A DNA stretch of 64,000 nucleotides from Myxococcus landrumus (GCF_017301635.1 NZ_CP071091.1:4104001-4168000); one strand, 5' to 3'. Positions 30,101 through 40,500 are shown, counted from the first letter of the stretch. The notes: generated from the sequence alone by a model not told the origin. A program made the numbers and translations.

Positions 30101-30567
30101 CGGCGGTGAAGACGGTGAAGGACGCCTACGCGCGGGTGTATCCGTACAAGCAGCTCGAGTGGTCCCTCGCCGCGGCCTACCGCTCCGGCTACGCACTGGA
30201 GCGCTTCGCCAACACCATCATCGAGACGCCCGTGCCTCCCGACGTGAAGCGGCTGGGTGAGGACGCGGTGGTGACGTACCAGGACCTGCTCGCGCAGAAC
30301 ACGGCCGAGCTGGAGGACGCGGCGGTGGAGAGCTACGCCATCGCCCTGGCGGAGGCTCGGAAGAATCGCGTGTCGAACGAGTGGACCCGGCGCACGCTGG
30401 AGGCCCTCAATCGCTTCCGCCCCAAGGAGTACCCGGTGCTCAAGGAGCCCAAGCAGGCGCTTGCGTCCGAAGGCGCCTATCCCGAAGGGCTCGTCGGCCA
30501 CGTGAGCGGACCTCCTCGTCCCGCGTCGCAGGATGAGAGCCGCATCACCGGAGGGGCCAAGCCGTGA
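27199..30567 (+). CDS. Large exported TPR protein, GltD/AgmU- or NfsD-like
   Basis: Protein of 1122 residues with a cleavable signal peptide (VLAVLLALSSLPAAAQA). TPR and TPR-like helical hairpins run through almost the whole length, for example FRLAELYYERSQDEHQLAM and ALFRVAVNAEKSYDFDKAVV. Size, export and gene order (followed by a TPR lipoprotein, a small exported protein and an FHA-like/TonB-like protein) match GltD of the gliding machinery and NfsD of the spore-coat machinery. Known gltD-J clusters also contain gltH, gltI and gltJ, absent here, so this is probably a paralogous system. An alternative GTG start at 27196 adds one Met. Confidence 0.83.
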   Translation: MRRVLAVLLALSSLPAAAQAPDAGTPSPRAESPSTPPDAGYLTGLGRTPDEEVLLQDVSQALRTYEEESREFSGDVQRLMERKYEQKRDSLASSYEKVIRDFEAQERKERMEAIVRFEEFLRRYPHEPRYTPDVMFRLAELYYERSQDEHQLAMKEYRERLEAHDKNPDSAFPVEPKKDYADSITLYRRLLKDYPDYRLNDGAWYLLGYCLEEQEQVEESFQTYQQLIARYPRSRFATEAWVRIGEYWFDNYKDSQALPRAAQAFEAAAQDKLHPLYDKALYKLGWTYYRMDRFDEAVESFLTLVDFYEAQRVAKGEAEAGGDLREEALQYVAISLTDESWGGMSRAQALFTKRGPRPYEADIYRRLGHLFFEQTHHPIAIAAYQRALEKDPQAPDAPAIQQRIAQAYERDRKMAESFAESERLASLYQPGTAWYAKNQGDPDALARADVLVERSLSTSATFHHQQAQVFKKEGKHEQAAAGFANAARAYGTYLERFPRSKSAGEMRFYYAECLYFSSQFAAAAKNYELVRDTGASLKHRDDSALSAVLSWQQVLAQDIQAGTAPDLKPLRSTERPEGAEVKPVPLAPTEQKLVAASDKYVALLPRDEKAAGIAYKAAELHYSHGDFPEARRRFERIIQMWPKSEVARYSTNLTVETFLIAKDWRSVEEVSAKLASNTQVIDPSSELHQQLVKFKLAGRFKLADQLLAEGKYEEAARKYIQLVDEEPRHEFADKALNNAAVAHENTRRFDSALKLYERIYREYPKSPLADAALFRVAVNAEKSYDFDKAVVSYQKLVKDYPASKDREAALFNTARLLEGQQRYAEAASAFLRYADLYPAAEDAPKNQYHAAVLLEKQGDPRGEVRALQEFVRKYARKPNQVELVVDAHRRMGDAHQKLGDERAAQSAYTQAASEFDRRKLKPDTHPLAANAAAFGRFQLAEAELRKFDALKIGGWGKALVRSFAVKRAAVKTVKDAYARVYPYKQLEWSLAAAYRSGYALERFANTIIETPVPPDVKRLGEDAVVTYQDLLAQNTAELEDAAVESYAIALAEARKNRVSNEWTRRTLEALNRFRPKEYPVLKEPKQALASEGAYPEGLVGHVSGPPRPASQDESRITGGAKP

Positions 30568-32015
30568 GGACACCTCGGCTCACCGCGCTGCTCGTGTCGT
30601 CGGGGTTGTTCCTGTCCGCGTGTGCCTCGGGTCCGGAGACGCGCCCGGCGGGAGAGTCCACAGCGGGCAAGAGCCCCGCGACGCCCACCGTGGTCCAGCC
30701 TCCTCCTCGCGACACGGCGAAGGACTTCGAGCAGGCGGTCGCGACGGCACGCAGTGGAGAGCTCGCCGCGGCGGAGTCGGCCCTGCGCGCGCTGGTGACG
30801 GACGACCCGAAGCTCGACTACGCGTGGACGAACCTCGGCATCGTGCAGGAGCGACTGGGACGGAACGAGGACGCGGAGCGCTCCTACCGCCAGGCCCTCG
30901 CAGTGGCACCCGAGCAGGCATCCGCGTGGGACTGCCTGACGCGGCTGTACGGACGCACGAATCGCTCCGCCGCGATGGAGACGGAGCTGCGCGGACTTCT
31001 GGAGACGAAGCCGGACTCCGTCCCGCTGCGCACGTCGCTCGCGGTGAGCCTGCTTCAGCAGAAGAAGCTGGAGCCCGCGGCCACGGAGGCGAAGCGAGCC
31101 CTCAAGGTCGATGAGCGGCACACCCGGGCGATGCAGGTGCTCGCGCAGGTGTACTACCGCGAAGGCAAACACGAGCTGGCGCGCATGGTGCTGGAGAACG
31201 CGCGAGACATCGCCCCCGGCGACGCGGCCACGCGCAACATGCTCGGGCTGGTGTACCTGGGGCTCAAGGTCAAGCCGCAGGCGCTGGACGAGTTCAAGGA
31301 GGCCGCGAAGCTCCAGCCGGACTTCGCCGAGGCACGCAACAACTTCGGCGCGATGCTCAACGAGGCGCAGGACTATCCCGCCGCGGTGACGGAGCTCGAA
31401 GCCGCCGTGCGAGCCGCGCCGGACTTCGCCGCCGCCCGCCTCAACCTGGGCAATGCCTACCGGGGCCAGGGAGACTTCGAGCGCGCCAAGGTCGAGTACG
31501 AGAAGGTGCTCGCGCTGCGGCCCGGACAGCCGGACCCGCTCTTCAACCTCGCCATCCTGTATCTCGATGTCGAGCCCCCGGGGCTGGACTCCATCACCCG
31601 CTTCAAGACCGCCCTCACCTACTTCGAGCACTACCAATCCCAGGGCGGACGCGACGACCGCATCCCCCAGTACACGAAGGACGCGCGCAAGAGCATCGAG
31701 CGCGAGGAGCGGCGCCTCGAGCGCGAGCGCAAGGACCAGCTCCGCAAGGCGGCCGAGGCCGAGAAGGCGCAACGCGAACAGGCGAAGCAGGCTCCTGACA
31801 CCGCACCAGCCCCGAAGGTCGACCCGGCCCCCGCCGCCGTGACGCCCGCCCACGTCGCCCCACCCGCCCACACGTCGCCGACACCCGGCGAAGCTGCTGG
31901 AACTCCTGCCCCCAGCGCGGCGTCTCAAGCCGACACGAAGGCCCAGACGGCCCCCACCTCCGAGAGCGCCCCGGAACAGTCAGGCTCGGGTAAGCTGGCC
32001 ACCGACAAGAACTAG
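30564..32015 (+). CDS. TPR lipoprotein, GltE/AglT- or NfsE-like
   Basis: Outer-membrane lipoprotein candidate of 483 residues. The signal peptide ends LSACAS with the lipid-accepting Cys near residue 19. TPR units span about 50-350 (AWTNLGIVQERLGRNEDAER, NMLGLVYLGLKVKPQALDE, AAARLNLGNAYRGQGDFER). A basic/acidic helix follows, then a disordered Pro/Ala/Thr tail. Length and arrangement equal GltE (AglT) of the Myxococcus gliding complex. The GTG start overlaps the previous stop codon by 4 nt. Confidence 0.84.
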   Translation: MRTPRLTALLVSSGLFLSACASGPETRPAGESTAGKSPATPTVVQPPPRDTAKDFEQAVATARSGELAAAESALRALVTDDPKLDYAWTNLGIVQERLGRNEDAERSYRQALAVAPEQASAWDCLTRLYGRTNRSAAMETELRGLLETKPDSVPLRTSLAVSLLQQKKLEPAATEAKRALKVDERHTRAMQVLAQVYYREGKHELARMVLENARDIAPGDAATRNMLGLVYLGLKVKPQALDEFKEAAKLQPDFAEARNNFGAMLNEAQDYPAAVTELEAAVRAAPDFAAARLNLGNAYRGQGDFERAKVEYEKVLALRPGQPDPLFNLAILYLDVEPPGLDSITRFKTALTYFEHYQSQGGRDDRIPQYTKDARKSIEREERRLERERKDQLRKAAEAEKAQREQAKQAPDTAPAPKVDPAPAAVTPAHVAPPAHTSPTPGEAAGTPAPSAASQADTKAQTAPTSESAPEQSGSGKLATDKN

Positions 32016-32022
32016 GACCGCC

Positions 32023-32325
32023 ATGCGCGCCCCTCTCGCCCTCTTCGTGCTGCTCGCCGCTTCGCCCGTGCTCGCTCAGGACTCCACCCAGTCCTCGGCG
32101 CAGAGCACCCGCCAGGCCACGTCCAGCACCGAAGCCACGGCGGCCAAGAAGGCTCCGCGCCACGGCAAGGTCATCCGCCTGGACGCGCTCACCGTCGAGG
32201 GCCGCATCCAGAAGCCCCAGGCGTTCTACATCCTCCCCCGCTCGAACCTGAGCTTCGACGACCTCAACCGCACGGAGAGCTTCGTGCCCAAGGTCGAGAA
32301 GAGCGTCGAGCAGGAGCCCTTCTAG
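32023..32325 (+). CDS. Small exported protein, GltF/NfsF-like
   Basis: Exported protein of 100 residues: signal peptide MRAPLALFVLLAASPVLAQ, a Ser/Thr/Ala spacer, then a compact conserved part (KVIRLDALTVEGRIQKPQAF, YILPRSNLSFDDLNR). Size, position and the VEGRIQKPQAFYIL-type sequence match the periplasmic GltF/NfsF family, always encoded between the GltE- and GltG-type genes. It lies 7 nt after the lipoprotein gene and 3 nt before the FHA-like gene. No enzymatic motif; probably links inner- and outer-membrane parts. Confidence 0.83.
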   Translation: MRAPLALFVLLAASPVLAQDSTQSSAQSTRQATSSTEATAAKKAPRHGKVIRLDALTVEGRIQKPQAFYILPRSNLSFDDLNRTESFVPKVEKSVEQEPF

Positions 32326-32328
32326 TCC

Positions 32329-33675
32329 ATGGCAGCCCCTTCGCCATCCAAGCTGCTCCGCGTTGGCCTCATCCAGAACGGCCAGATTGTCGAGGAGCAC
32401 CACGTCCGGCGTGACACCGTCACCATCGGCCACGACGCGCGCAACACCATCGTCCTGCCCGCCTCCGACGACCGCCCCGCGCGCTTCGGCGTGTTCGAGA
32501 ACCAGGGCCAGCAGTTCCAGCTCGTCATCAACGAGTCCATGAAGGGCCGCGTCAACCTCGGCTCCTCCGACGTGGACTTCGACGCCCTGCGCTCCCAGGG
32601 ACTCGCCTCGCGCCGGGGGGACCTCTACATCCTGCCGCTGCAGGAGAGCGCTCGCGGCAAGGTGGAGCTGGGCGACGCCACCCTCTTCTTCCAGTTCGTC
32701 ACGCCTCCCGCCGAGGAGGCGCGTCCGATTCTCCCCTCGGACGTCCGCGTCAGCCGCTGGAAGACGATGGACCGCGTCTTCTTCGGCATCCTCGCGGCCT
32801 CGCTCCTCATCCACTTCTCCGGCGCGGCCATCATCCTCGCCGCCGAGGCCCCCAAGGAGCAGGAGCTGGCGCTGGACCAGCTCGATGACCGCTTCGTGCG
32901 CGCCATCATCCCTCAGCGCCCACCCGAGCCCGCGAAGACGGCCGCCCCGGGCCCCACCGAGGCCCCCAAGGAAGACACGCCGTCTCCGGAGCCCAAGGAC
33001 GGCGCGGACAAGCCCGCGACGGAGAAGCCCACCGCCGTCGCCGCCGCCGAGCGCCACGCGGAGATGGTGAAGAAGGTCTCCGACAAGGGCCTCTTGAAGA
33101 TGCTGGGCTCGCGCGGCTCCGGCTCGGGTGCGTTCCAGGACGTGCTGGGCGGCGCCAGCGGAGGCAGCGACATCGCCGCGGCGCTTCAGGGCGCTGGCGG
33201 CGTGGGCGTCGCCAACGAGGCCTCCGTCGGCAAGGGCTCCGGTCCTCGCGGTGGCGGCACCGGCACCGTGACGGGCATCGGCGAGCTGGGCACCCAGGGC
33301 GGCGGCAAGGTCGACCTGGGCACGAAGAAGGAAGTCGAAGTGAAGGGTCGCGTCCAGGAGTCCGCCCCGGAGGTGGACAGCTCCGACGTGGACCGCGACG
33401 CGCTCGCCCGCTACGTCCGCGCGCGCAAGGGCGCCATCCAGAGCTGCTACGAGAAGGAGCTCAAGCGAAACCCCAACCTCAAGGGCAAGGTGGTGGTGCG
33501 CTTCTCCATCCTCCCGTCAGGCCGCGTGGGCGACTTCGAGATTGATGAGAACACCCTGGGCAGCGAGGCGGTGGCCAGCTGCATCCGCGCCGCCATCCGA
33601 GGTTGGGTGTTCCCCTTCAAGCCCGACGACGCCGCCACCGTCTCCTACCCGTTCGTCTTCTCCCCGACAGGGTAG
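32329..33675 (+). CDS. FHA-like / TM / AgmX-PglI-type protein, GltG- or NfsG-like
   Basis: Inner-membrane protein of 448 residues. The N-terminal about 125 residues have the beta pattern of an FHA domain (RVGLIQNGQIVEEH, VTIGHDARNTIVL) but lack the usual Ser-Arg-x-His phosphothreonine pocket. A transmembrane helix at about 145-168 (VFFGILAASLLIHFSGAAII) is followed by a Pro/Lys spacer, a Gly-rich segment (about 255-335) and a C-terminal TonB-like AgmX/PglI domain (RKGAIQSCYEKELKRNPNLK). This is the domain order of GltG in the gliding motor. Shorter than M. xanthus GltG (my recollection, about 650 residues). Last gene of the six-gene module. Confidence 0.86.
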   Translation: MAAPSPSKLLRVGLIQNGQIVEEHHVRRDTVTIGHDARNTIVLPASDDRPARFGVFENQGQQFQLVINESMKGRVNLGSSDVDFDALRSQGLASRRGDLYILPLQESARGKVELGDATLFFQFVTPPAEEARPILPSDVRVSRWKTMDRVFFGILAASLLIHFSGAAIILAAEAPKEQELALDQLDDRFVRAIIPQRPPEPAKTAAPGPTEAPKEDTPSPEPKDGADKPATEKPTAVAAAERHAEMVKKVSDKGLLKMLGSRGSGSGAFQDVLGGASGGSDIAAALQGAGGVGVANEASVGKGSGPRGGGTGTVTGIGELGTQGGGKVDLGTKKEVEVKGRVQESAPEVDSSDVDRDALARYVRARKGAIQSCYEKELKRNPNLKGKVVVRFSILPSGRVGDFEIDENTLGSEAVASCIRAAIRGWVFPFKPDDAATVSYPFVFSPTG

Positions 33676-33749
33676 GCCGCTTCACTCCTGGACCGGTCCG
33701 CAAGGCCCGGCACCCCGGTAACCACTGAATAACTGGGGGTTCGTCGCGT

Positions 33750-33778
33750 TGACACCCCTCCCCCCGCCTTCTACGCTT
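33750..33778 (+). promoter_or_regulatory. Sigma-70-type promoter upstream of the wzpB/wzaB segment
   Basis: A perfect TTGACA -35, a 17-nt spacer and TACGCT -10. Transcription would start near 33785, which rules against translation from the ATG at 33786 and supports the ATG at 33816 with its TTGAGG ribosome site. Confidence 0.65.
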
Positions 33779-33815
33779 TGATCCAATGGGAAGGGCCGGG
33801 AGAGCCTTGAGGCGT

Positions 33816-34376
33816 ATGCGCACTGTCGGATGGGTCGCCGTCGTCGTTGCCACTGGAGTGGCCGTCGCGCAGGGACCGGCGCCGTTGCCCCGTGCTCCCG
33901 CCGCCACCGCCGCGCTCGAGAAGGCCAGCGAAGTACCGGACACGCAGAAGCTGGAGCGCAGCACCCAGGCGCTCGGCACGATGCGCGAGGTGCTCCGCCA
34001 GGTGCTCGGCAAGGTGGAGGAAGCCCGCCGCACCAAGGACGTGGTGAAGCTCAACTGCGCCAACGAGAAGCTCACCCAGATCAAGGGGCTGCTGCGCATC
34101 TCCGAGCAGGCGGACGTGTCGCTCCAGGAAGCCCTCACGCGGCGCGAGGTCGCCACCAGCGAGCACGAATACACCAAGGTGATGATCGCCCAGCAGAAGG
34201 TGGCGCAACTGCGCTCGGAGGCCGAGGAGTGCATCGGCCAGCTCGCCTTCCGCACCGATGAGAACCTCTTCGTCGAGGTCGAGGAGCCGGAGAACCTTCC
34301 GGGTGGCGACCCTACTCGCCCGCCTCCTCCCGACGAAGTCCTCGTCCGCCCGCCTCCCGCCAGCCCCGTCGAGTAG
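33816..34376 (+). CDS. Small exported protein of unknown function
   Basis: Exported protein of 186 residues. The signal peptide (MRTVGWVAVVVATGVAVA) is followed by two to three amphipathic helices (residues about 40-145; LNCANEKLTQIKGLLRISEQ has a conserved-looking Cys) and a Pro-rich tail with acidic residues. Two Cys, one in each half, could form a disulfide. The ATG at 33816 is chosen over 33786 because of the upstream promoter and the ribosome site. Encoded 84 nt before the barrel porin gene, possibly co-transcribed with the polysaccharide-export pair. No family recognised. Confidence 0.72.
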   Translation: MRTVGWVAVVVATGVAVAQGPAPLPRAPAATAALEKASEVPDTQKLERSTQALGTMREVLRQVLGKVEEARRTKDVVKLNCANEKLTQIKGLLRISEQADVSLQEALTRREVATSEHEYTKVMIAQQKVAQLRSEAEECIGQLAFRTDENLFVEVEEPENLPGGDPTRPPPPDEVLVRPPPASPVE

Positions 34377-34460
34377 CGCTCCTGTGTCGAACAAAACCTC
34401 GGACCCTGAAATCTCGCGTGCTATGACGCCCCGGGTCGTCCGGGGGAGTGGTGGGAGCAA

Positions 34461-35756
34461 ATGCCCCCTCCCACCGGGAAGCCACTGCGAGCCATGACGC
34501 TGCGAGGGACAATCCGGGGGATGCTCTGCGGGCTGGCGCTGACGGCGACCAGTGGCGTGGCCCAGGCCCAAGACATCGTCTCGCCGCCTTCCACGGGTGG
34601 CAACGGCATCAAGGTCGGCAACGGGCGGCTGCACCCGTACTTCGAGCTGATGAGCCGCGTGGACAGCGGCGTGGGCTACTTCAACGATGCCCAGGAGCAG
34701 TTGCCCGGAGGCGTGTCACCGGACCTCTCCGGAGAGCTCGCCCTGCACTTCCGGCCGGGCTTCCGGCTGGACCTGCCCTCGTCCCGTCTGGCGTTCAACC
34801 TCAACGCCAACCTGGACTACGTGCTCTTCACGGGGCTGATGACGAAGGGCTCCGGCGCGGCCTCGCACATGGCGGGCGCGGCGGACATGCTGGCGCGCAT
34901 CAACCCGGACGCGCCGCTGTCGCTGGAGCTCTCGGACCAGTTCGCCCGCTCCGACCGCACCCGCACCACGGCCATTGGTGCGGGCATCCTGAGCCTCTAC
35001 AACGAGGCCAAGGCGAGGCTGCCCTGGAAGCCGGGCGGCGGCGCGGTCGAGGTGGCCCCGAGCGTGGCGTACGCCCTGGAGTTCTTCGAGCCGCTCGCGG
35101 CCTCCGCGCCGGTGGACTGTGGCGATGGCGTGTGCGACCCGCTGCGCGCGGACCGCTTCGACTACGGCAACCTGCGCGTGGGCCTGGAGAGCCGCTGGCG
35201 CTTCCTGCCGAAGACGGCGCTCGTGTTGGACACCGGCGTGGACATGCGCCGGTACTTCAACGACGGCGGTCCCGAGGCCACGCTCCTGCGCGCGCTCATC
35301 GGCGTGGCGGGCCTGGTGTCGCCCAAGGTGGCGGTGACGGCCAAGGTGGGCTGGGGCCAGAACTTCGGGGACCCGGGTGGCGGGACGCTGATTGCGCAGC
35401 TCGAGGGCACTTATCTGTATGGCCCCACGCTGACGTTCAAGGGCGGCTACCTGCGCACGATGGAGCCCGTGGCGGCGTACGGCATCTTCCGGGACGACCG
35501 AGGCTACGCCGAGGTGCGCTCGCTGATGGGCGGCAAGCTGACGCTGCGAGCGGCGGGTGCGGTGGACTTCCTGAGCTTCGCCGGCGCGCGTGATGACACG
35601 GTGGTGACGGTGGACGCGGGCCCCGAGTACCAGTTCCGTCCGTGGCTCACGGGAGCCCTGGGCTACACGCTCAGCAAGCGCTCGTCCTCCGTGGATGGCG
35701 GTGGCCTGAACTACACGCGCCATGAGGGGTATGCTCGCCTCTTGGTGACGTACTGA
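34461..35756 (+). CDS. wzpB: Outer-membrane beta-barrel of the OPX partner type (WzpB-like)
   Basis: Outer-membrane protein of 431 residues with a signal peptide (IRGMLCGLALTATSGVAQA) and then alternating amphipathic beta strands to a terminal aromatic (LLVTY), typical of barrels. It is 46 nt upstream of an OPX gene that lacks its own membrane-spanning helix. In M. xanthus, WzpB is the barrel porin that pairs with the OPX protein WzaB for biosurfactant polysaccharide export, and by my recollection these map about ten genes from mglA, as here. The start at 34461 has GGGAG upstream; ATG 34494 is an alternative. Identification rests on pairing and synteny. Confidence 0.78.
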   Translation: MPPPTGKPLRAMTLRGTIRGMLCGLALTATSGVAQAQDIVSPPSTGGNGIKVGNGRLHPYFELMSRVDSGVGYFNDAQEQLPGGVSPDLSGELALHFRPGFRLDLPSSRLAFNLNANLDYVLFTGLMTKGSGAASHMAGAADMLARINPDAPLSLELSDQFARSDRTRTTAIGAGILSLYNEAKARLPWKPGGGAVEVAPSVAYALEFFEPLAASAPVDCGDGVCDPLRADRFDYGNLRVGLESRWRFLPKTALVLDTGVDMRRYFNDGGPEATLLRALIGVAGLVSPKVAVTAKVGWGQNFGDPGGGTLIAQLEGTYLYGPTLTFKGGYLRTMEPVAAYGIFRDDRGYAEVRSLMGGKLTLRAAGAVDFLSFAGARDDTVVTVDAGPEYQFRPWLTGALGYTLSKRSSSVDGGGLNYTRHEGYARLLVTY

Positions 35757-35772
35757 GCCTCGCGGCGTCTGA

Positions 35773-36417
<645 letters not shown>

Positions 36418-36590
36418 GCTTGCCTGGGTGGGGCGAATGCCTTGCCATTCACGATTGTGTTTGACGATGCCGTGTCAGCAGGCGAAATGAAGAATCGTCC
36501 CAGCGTTACTCCATCTCCAGCCGCCCGGTTCGGGCTGGAATGGCGTCCCCTCACGCTGGTGTACCCACCGTCTCGGTAAAACAACACAGA

Positions 36591-36606
36591 CAGTCGTCAA
36601 CGACTG
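36591..36606. promoter_or_regulatory. Palindrome upstream of the calcium-motif lipoprotein
   Basis: CAGTCGTCAACGACTG has perfect 7-bp arms around a CA core, in the 290-nt gap before the TTG at 36708. Could be an operator for an unknown regulator. The rest of the gap shows no gene; a short direct repeat (AATGCCTTGCCATTC / AATGCCTTGTCATTC) flanks it. Confidence 0.3.
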
Positions 36607-36707
36607 CTCGTACGGGCTCTCACATCCAGTCCGCATGGGCAGACGTGTGTCGTCTGTCGAGACAGTGGTCCCAGCACCTCCAACACCTGCCTCACCGAGG
36701 AAATGCC

Positions 36708-37499
36708 TTGTCATTCCTGAGAAGACTCTCATGGGCCGCGCTTGCCCTGGCGGCCGCCTGTGATTCGAAGAAGCCGGAGCCGACACCGCCCACAGCCGCG
36801 GACGTCTCCAAGGTCCAATCCGCCGCCCAGCCCCTGACGCAGGAAGTCCCGGTGCCCGAGGCCGAGCGCTACGCCGCTGTGCTCAGCGACGCGGAAGTGG
36901 CGGCGGCCCTGGGCCCCACACCGTCAGGGCTGACCGCCGCCCAGATGGCGGCCATCACCGCCGCCATGGACACGGAGATCGCCCAGAACGTCCAATACCA
37001 GCCGAGCTCGACGCTGCCCCCGGCCGAGTCCCCCGGGACGCCCATTGGCCAGAGCTTCACGGCCGACCTGAAGAACCTGCACCAACGCACCCTCCAGGCG
37101 TTTGGCTCCTCCACCCTCCTCCTCTGCACCTTCCCGCCCTGCACGCTGCGCGGGGATATCGACGGCGACGGCCTGCCGGACCTGGTGGGCCAGATTGCCT
37201 CGAGCGGCGACCTCAAGATGGGGGTCGTCTTCGCCTTGGGAAACAACACCCAGCAGAAGCTCGCGGCGGGCGCGCCGAGCAGCGTGGGAGATGACCTGAG
37301 CTGGGTCACCGCGTGGTCCCTGGAAACCCGCAATGAGCCCTCGCAGTCCGGCGGCGCCCCGGTGACGACGACCATCCTCCACCTCCAGGGGAAGAACGAC
37401 AACGACCAGCCCCAGGCCGCGAAGGCCTACTTCACCCGCACCACTCCCGGTGGCCCGTCCCAGATGAAGACGGACTGGGAACAGCCCCAGGCCCAATAG
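36708..37499 (+). CDS. Lipoprotein with calcium-type DxDxDG motif
   Basis: Predicted lipoprotein of 263 residues. The likely start is TTG 36708, preceded by GAGGAAA, giving a signal peptide with lipobox LAAACDS. The upstream extension to 36540 has no signal peptide and looks spurious. Residues about 148-160 read LRGDIDGDGLPDLVG, an EF-hand/FG-GAP-like calcium loop, followed by short beta strands. It ends 8 nt before the large phospholipase-like gene, which itself carries six related repeats, so the two probably act together outside the cell. No further family recognised. Confidence 0.6.
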   Translation: MSFLRRLSWAALALAAACDSKKPEPTPPTAADVSKVQSAAQPLTQEVPVPEAERYAAVLSDAEVAAALGPTPSGLTAAQMAAITAAMDTEIAQNVQYQPSSTLPPAESPGTPIGQSFTADLKNLHQRTLQAFGSSTLLLCTFPPCTLRGDIDGDGLPDLVGQIASSGDLKMGVVFALGNNTQQKLAAGAPSSVGDDLSWVTAWSLETRNEPSQSGGAPVTTTILHLQGKNDNDQPQAAKAYFTRTTPGGPSQMKTDWEQPQAQ

Positions 37500-37507
37500 G
37501 TGACCCC

Positions 37508-40500
37508 ATGAATTCAAGACTTCGACACACCTCCTGGCGAGGGGCCGCCACGTCGCTGGCCCTCCTGTTCTGCGTCCTCCAGGCCTCCCCTGCCCTGGCC
37601 TGGAAGCCCATCATGCACGTGTACCTGGCGGAGCAGGCCCGCCTGGAGGCCCTGCAACGCCAGGGCTCCATCAGCCTCCAGCGCGTGGACTTCTGGGGGC
37701 AATCCATCACGGGAGACGTGGGCGTCTTCGCCATGAGCCCGGCGGACTTCGCCGCGGTGCGCGACTACCCGGCGTACTACCGCGCGGGTGTCCTGGGCCC
37801 CGATGCCTACCCGGACATCCTCTTCGGGCAGATGGTCATCCATCCCGCCACCAACTCGCGGGGCCCCACCGGAGGGGCCGACTCGTGGCTGCGCCAGCTC
37901 GTGTTGTCCGCCAGCACGCCGCAGGAGAGGGCCTTCGCGCTCGGCTTCGTCGCCCACGGCGTGGGCGACATGTTCGGCCACACGATGGTCAATGAGTACG
38001 CGGGGGGACCGTTCGTCCTCGGCGACAACGCGCGCAAGCACCTCGTCGTCGAAGGCTGGGTGGGCCACAACACGCCCCCGTTCGACACCGCGCTGTACAA
38101 CTCCCGCGGTGACGACCCGTACCGCATCGACACCCAGGCGGTGAATGGCTTCATCTACGAGCAGCTCATCAACGCCAGACGCTCGCGGGATGGCAGCCAG
38201 AAGAACGTCGCCTGGCAGCTCATGGAGACCGCGCCCAACACCACCCTGCCGGGCGTCTTCACCCGCACGCGCGCGACGCTGCTCGACAAGCAAGAGGAAT
38301 ACTTCGAGAAGATCAAGTGGCTCAAGGACCGGCGCCGGAGGGAAGTCAGACAGTGTGGCCAGGGCAATGTGTTCGCCTGCGGCCGGGCGCTCGACCTCAT
38401 GCGGCGCATCCTCAAGATGCAGACCCTGGGCCGGATTCGGATTGAATACAACGAAGCCTGGGTGAGGGACATCGACCGGGGACTCAAGGCCTGGCCCGAG
38501 ACGAGCACCCAGGTGGCCCGGGCGCTCTTCATGAACGCGGACCGGAGGATGAACACGGACGTGGCCCAGGGGCACCTCACCGACTATGCCTTCAAGCATG
38601 CCTGCTCGATGGCGGGCGCCCCGGACGTCGGTTGCGTGGTGCTCTCCGTGGTCCGGGAGATTCTGGGCATCGTGGCCATTCCGTTCGACCTGCTCAGCGC
38701 GCTGAAGGAACAGCTCCTCAACTACCTGGTGAAGAAGGCGACGGGGAGCGACATCCCCGAGTGGAAGGACATCCTTCAGGCCGAGGCCACCCACGTGGAC
38801 CTGCACCTGCCCAGGCCCTCCGGCACGCCGTCCACCAGCTCGGAGCTCAACACCCTCATGCACCGCGTCTCTCTCGGCGCAACCACGGGCAAGTTCGACG
38901 AGACACGCTTCGCGCCCGCCTTCAACACCATCGCGGGCATCAAGATGTCGTTGATGAGCGACCGGGCCCCCTGGGTCAGCGCGCTCCAGCAGGCGGGCCT
39001 CACCGCCTCGCAGGCGGACTGGACGCTCGATTGGGACTTCACGGGGCAGATTCACCTGGACTACCTGACCACCTTCGACGGTGACAATCAGTGGCAGGGC
39101 GTGGAGAGCAAGTTCCGGGACAACCTGCCGGGCCGTCCGCTGCGCCTGGCGTATGTGCCCTCCGTCTTCGCCACCTTCTTCATGCAACAGAAGGGGGACA
39201 CGCACGACGCCCCCAACCGGCAGTGGCTCCAGGTGCTGCCGCCCAACCGCACGCTGATTCAGGAGACCGGCAGCCCGGAGCTGGGCGCCTACGTCCTCTA
39301 CGGAGGCATCCGGTTCGGCATCCCGAGCCCCGAGGTCTTCGTCGAGCTGGGCTTCCGGTGGGAGGACATCCGTTCGGTCCAATGGGGCATGTTCTATCGG
39401 ATTCCCAACTCCCCCGTGCCCATCACGAGCCTGGGCACGTTCCTCCACGGCTCCAACTCGAAGGCCCCGGGGAGCCGCTACGCGGAGTTCCAGAACGGCG
39501 CGGTGTATTCGCATGTCCTGTACGGCGTCCATGGAGTGATGGGGCCCGCCCTCCAGGAGTGGACGAAGTATGGCCGGGACCACGGCGTCCTGGGCTATCC
39601 CACGAAGACCACGTTCACCGAGCCGGACGGCACGCAGCGCACGCTCTTCTCGGGTGGAAACATCGCCTGCCACACGAGCATGGGGTGCCGCACGAAGGTG
39701 GGGCTGGATTCGCAGCTCGTGGGCGACTTCCGCGGCCTGGGCCGGGACCAGCTCATGCTCATCAACAACTCTCCCTACGGGGGCCGTATCCAGGTCATGG
39801 ACTACGGGACCTCCACCATCGGGGGCGTCATCCAGTACCGGGAGAGCTACGAGGAGAGCCAGGTGTTCAATGGCTGGCACGACAACGAGGACGTGCTGCT
39901 CTCGGGTGATTTCATGGGGCTGGGCCGCGACCAGGTGATGTTCATCAACCGCAGCCCCGGAGACCGCATCATGGTCGCCGACTTCGGTGATACGCAGCCT
40001 TTGGCGAAGATTCGCTACTTCATGTCCGCCGCGAACGCCGCCTATCTCCAGGGCTGGCTGGACCCCAATGACTTGCAGTACGTGGGCGACTTCATGGGGC
40101 GGGGCCATGACCAGGTCCTGTTCGTCAACCGGGGCTCGGGCGGCAAGATGATGATTGTCGACTTCGCCAACGGCAGCGCGACGGGGCAGGTTGTCTACCT
40201 GGCGGATGCGGCTGGAATGTTCGCTGGCTGGCTGGACGCCGATGATGAAAAGCACCTGGCGGGTGACTTCCTGCACCTGGGCCATGACCAGTTGATGATC
40301 TTCAACCAGGGGGGCACCGGAGGCCGGATGGGTATCTACGACTTCAAGAGTGGACCCGATGGCACCCTGCGCTACCTCGAGAACTGGAACAGCCCCCTGG
40401 GCTTGCTGACCAACTGGGTGGACGCGGGAGATCGGCGAATGGCGGGTGACTTCGCGGGCCTGGGGTACGACCAGTTGTTGCTCGCCAACCTGGACTCTCC

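Noticed and set aside
27037-30573. Minus-strand open frame of more than 1100 codons opposite the GltD-like gene
   Set aside because: Complement of a clear TPR protein; low-complexity Arg/Val/Leu translation, no ribosome site or domain.
24050-33675. Calling the module the gliding gltD-gltJ cluster itself
   Set aside because: gltH, gltI and gltJ are missing downstream, and two additional genes precede the GltD-like gene, so paralogous identity is safer than assigning glt symbols.
36429-36446. Possible sigma-54 promoter (TGGGGCGAATGCCTTGCC) before the lipoprotein at 36708
   Set aside because: The TTGC and 12-nt spacing fit only with GG at 36432-36433, the -24 match is poor, and the leader would be over 250 nt.
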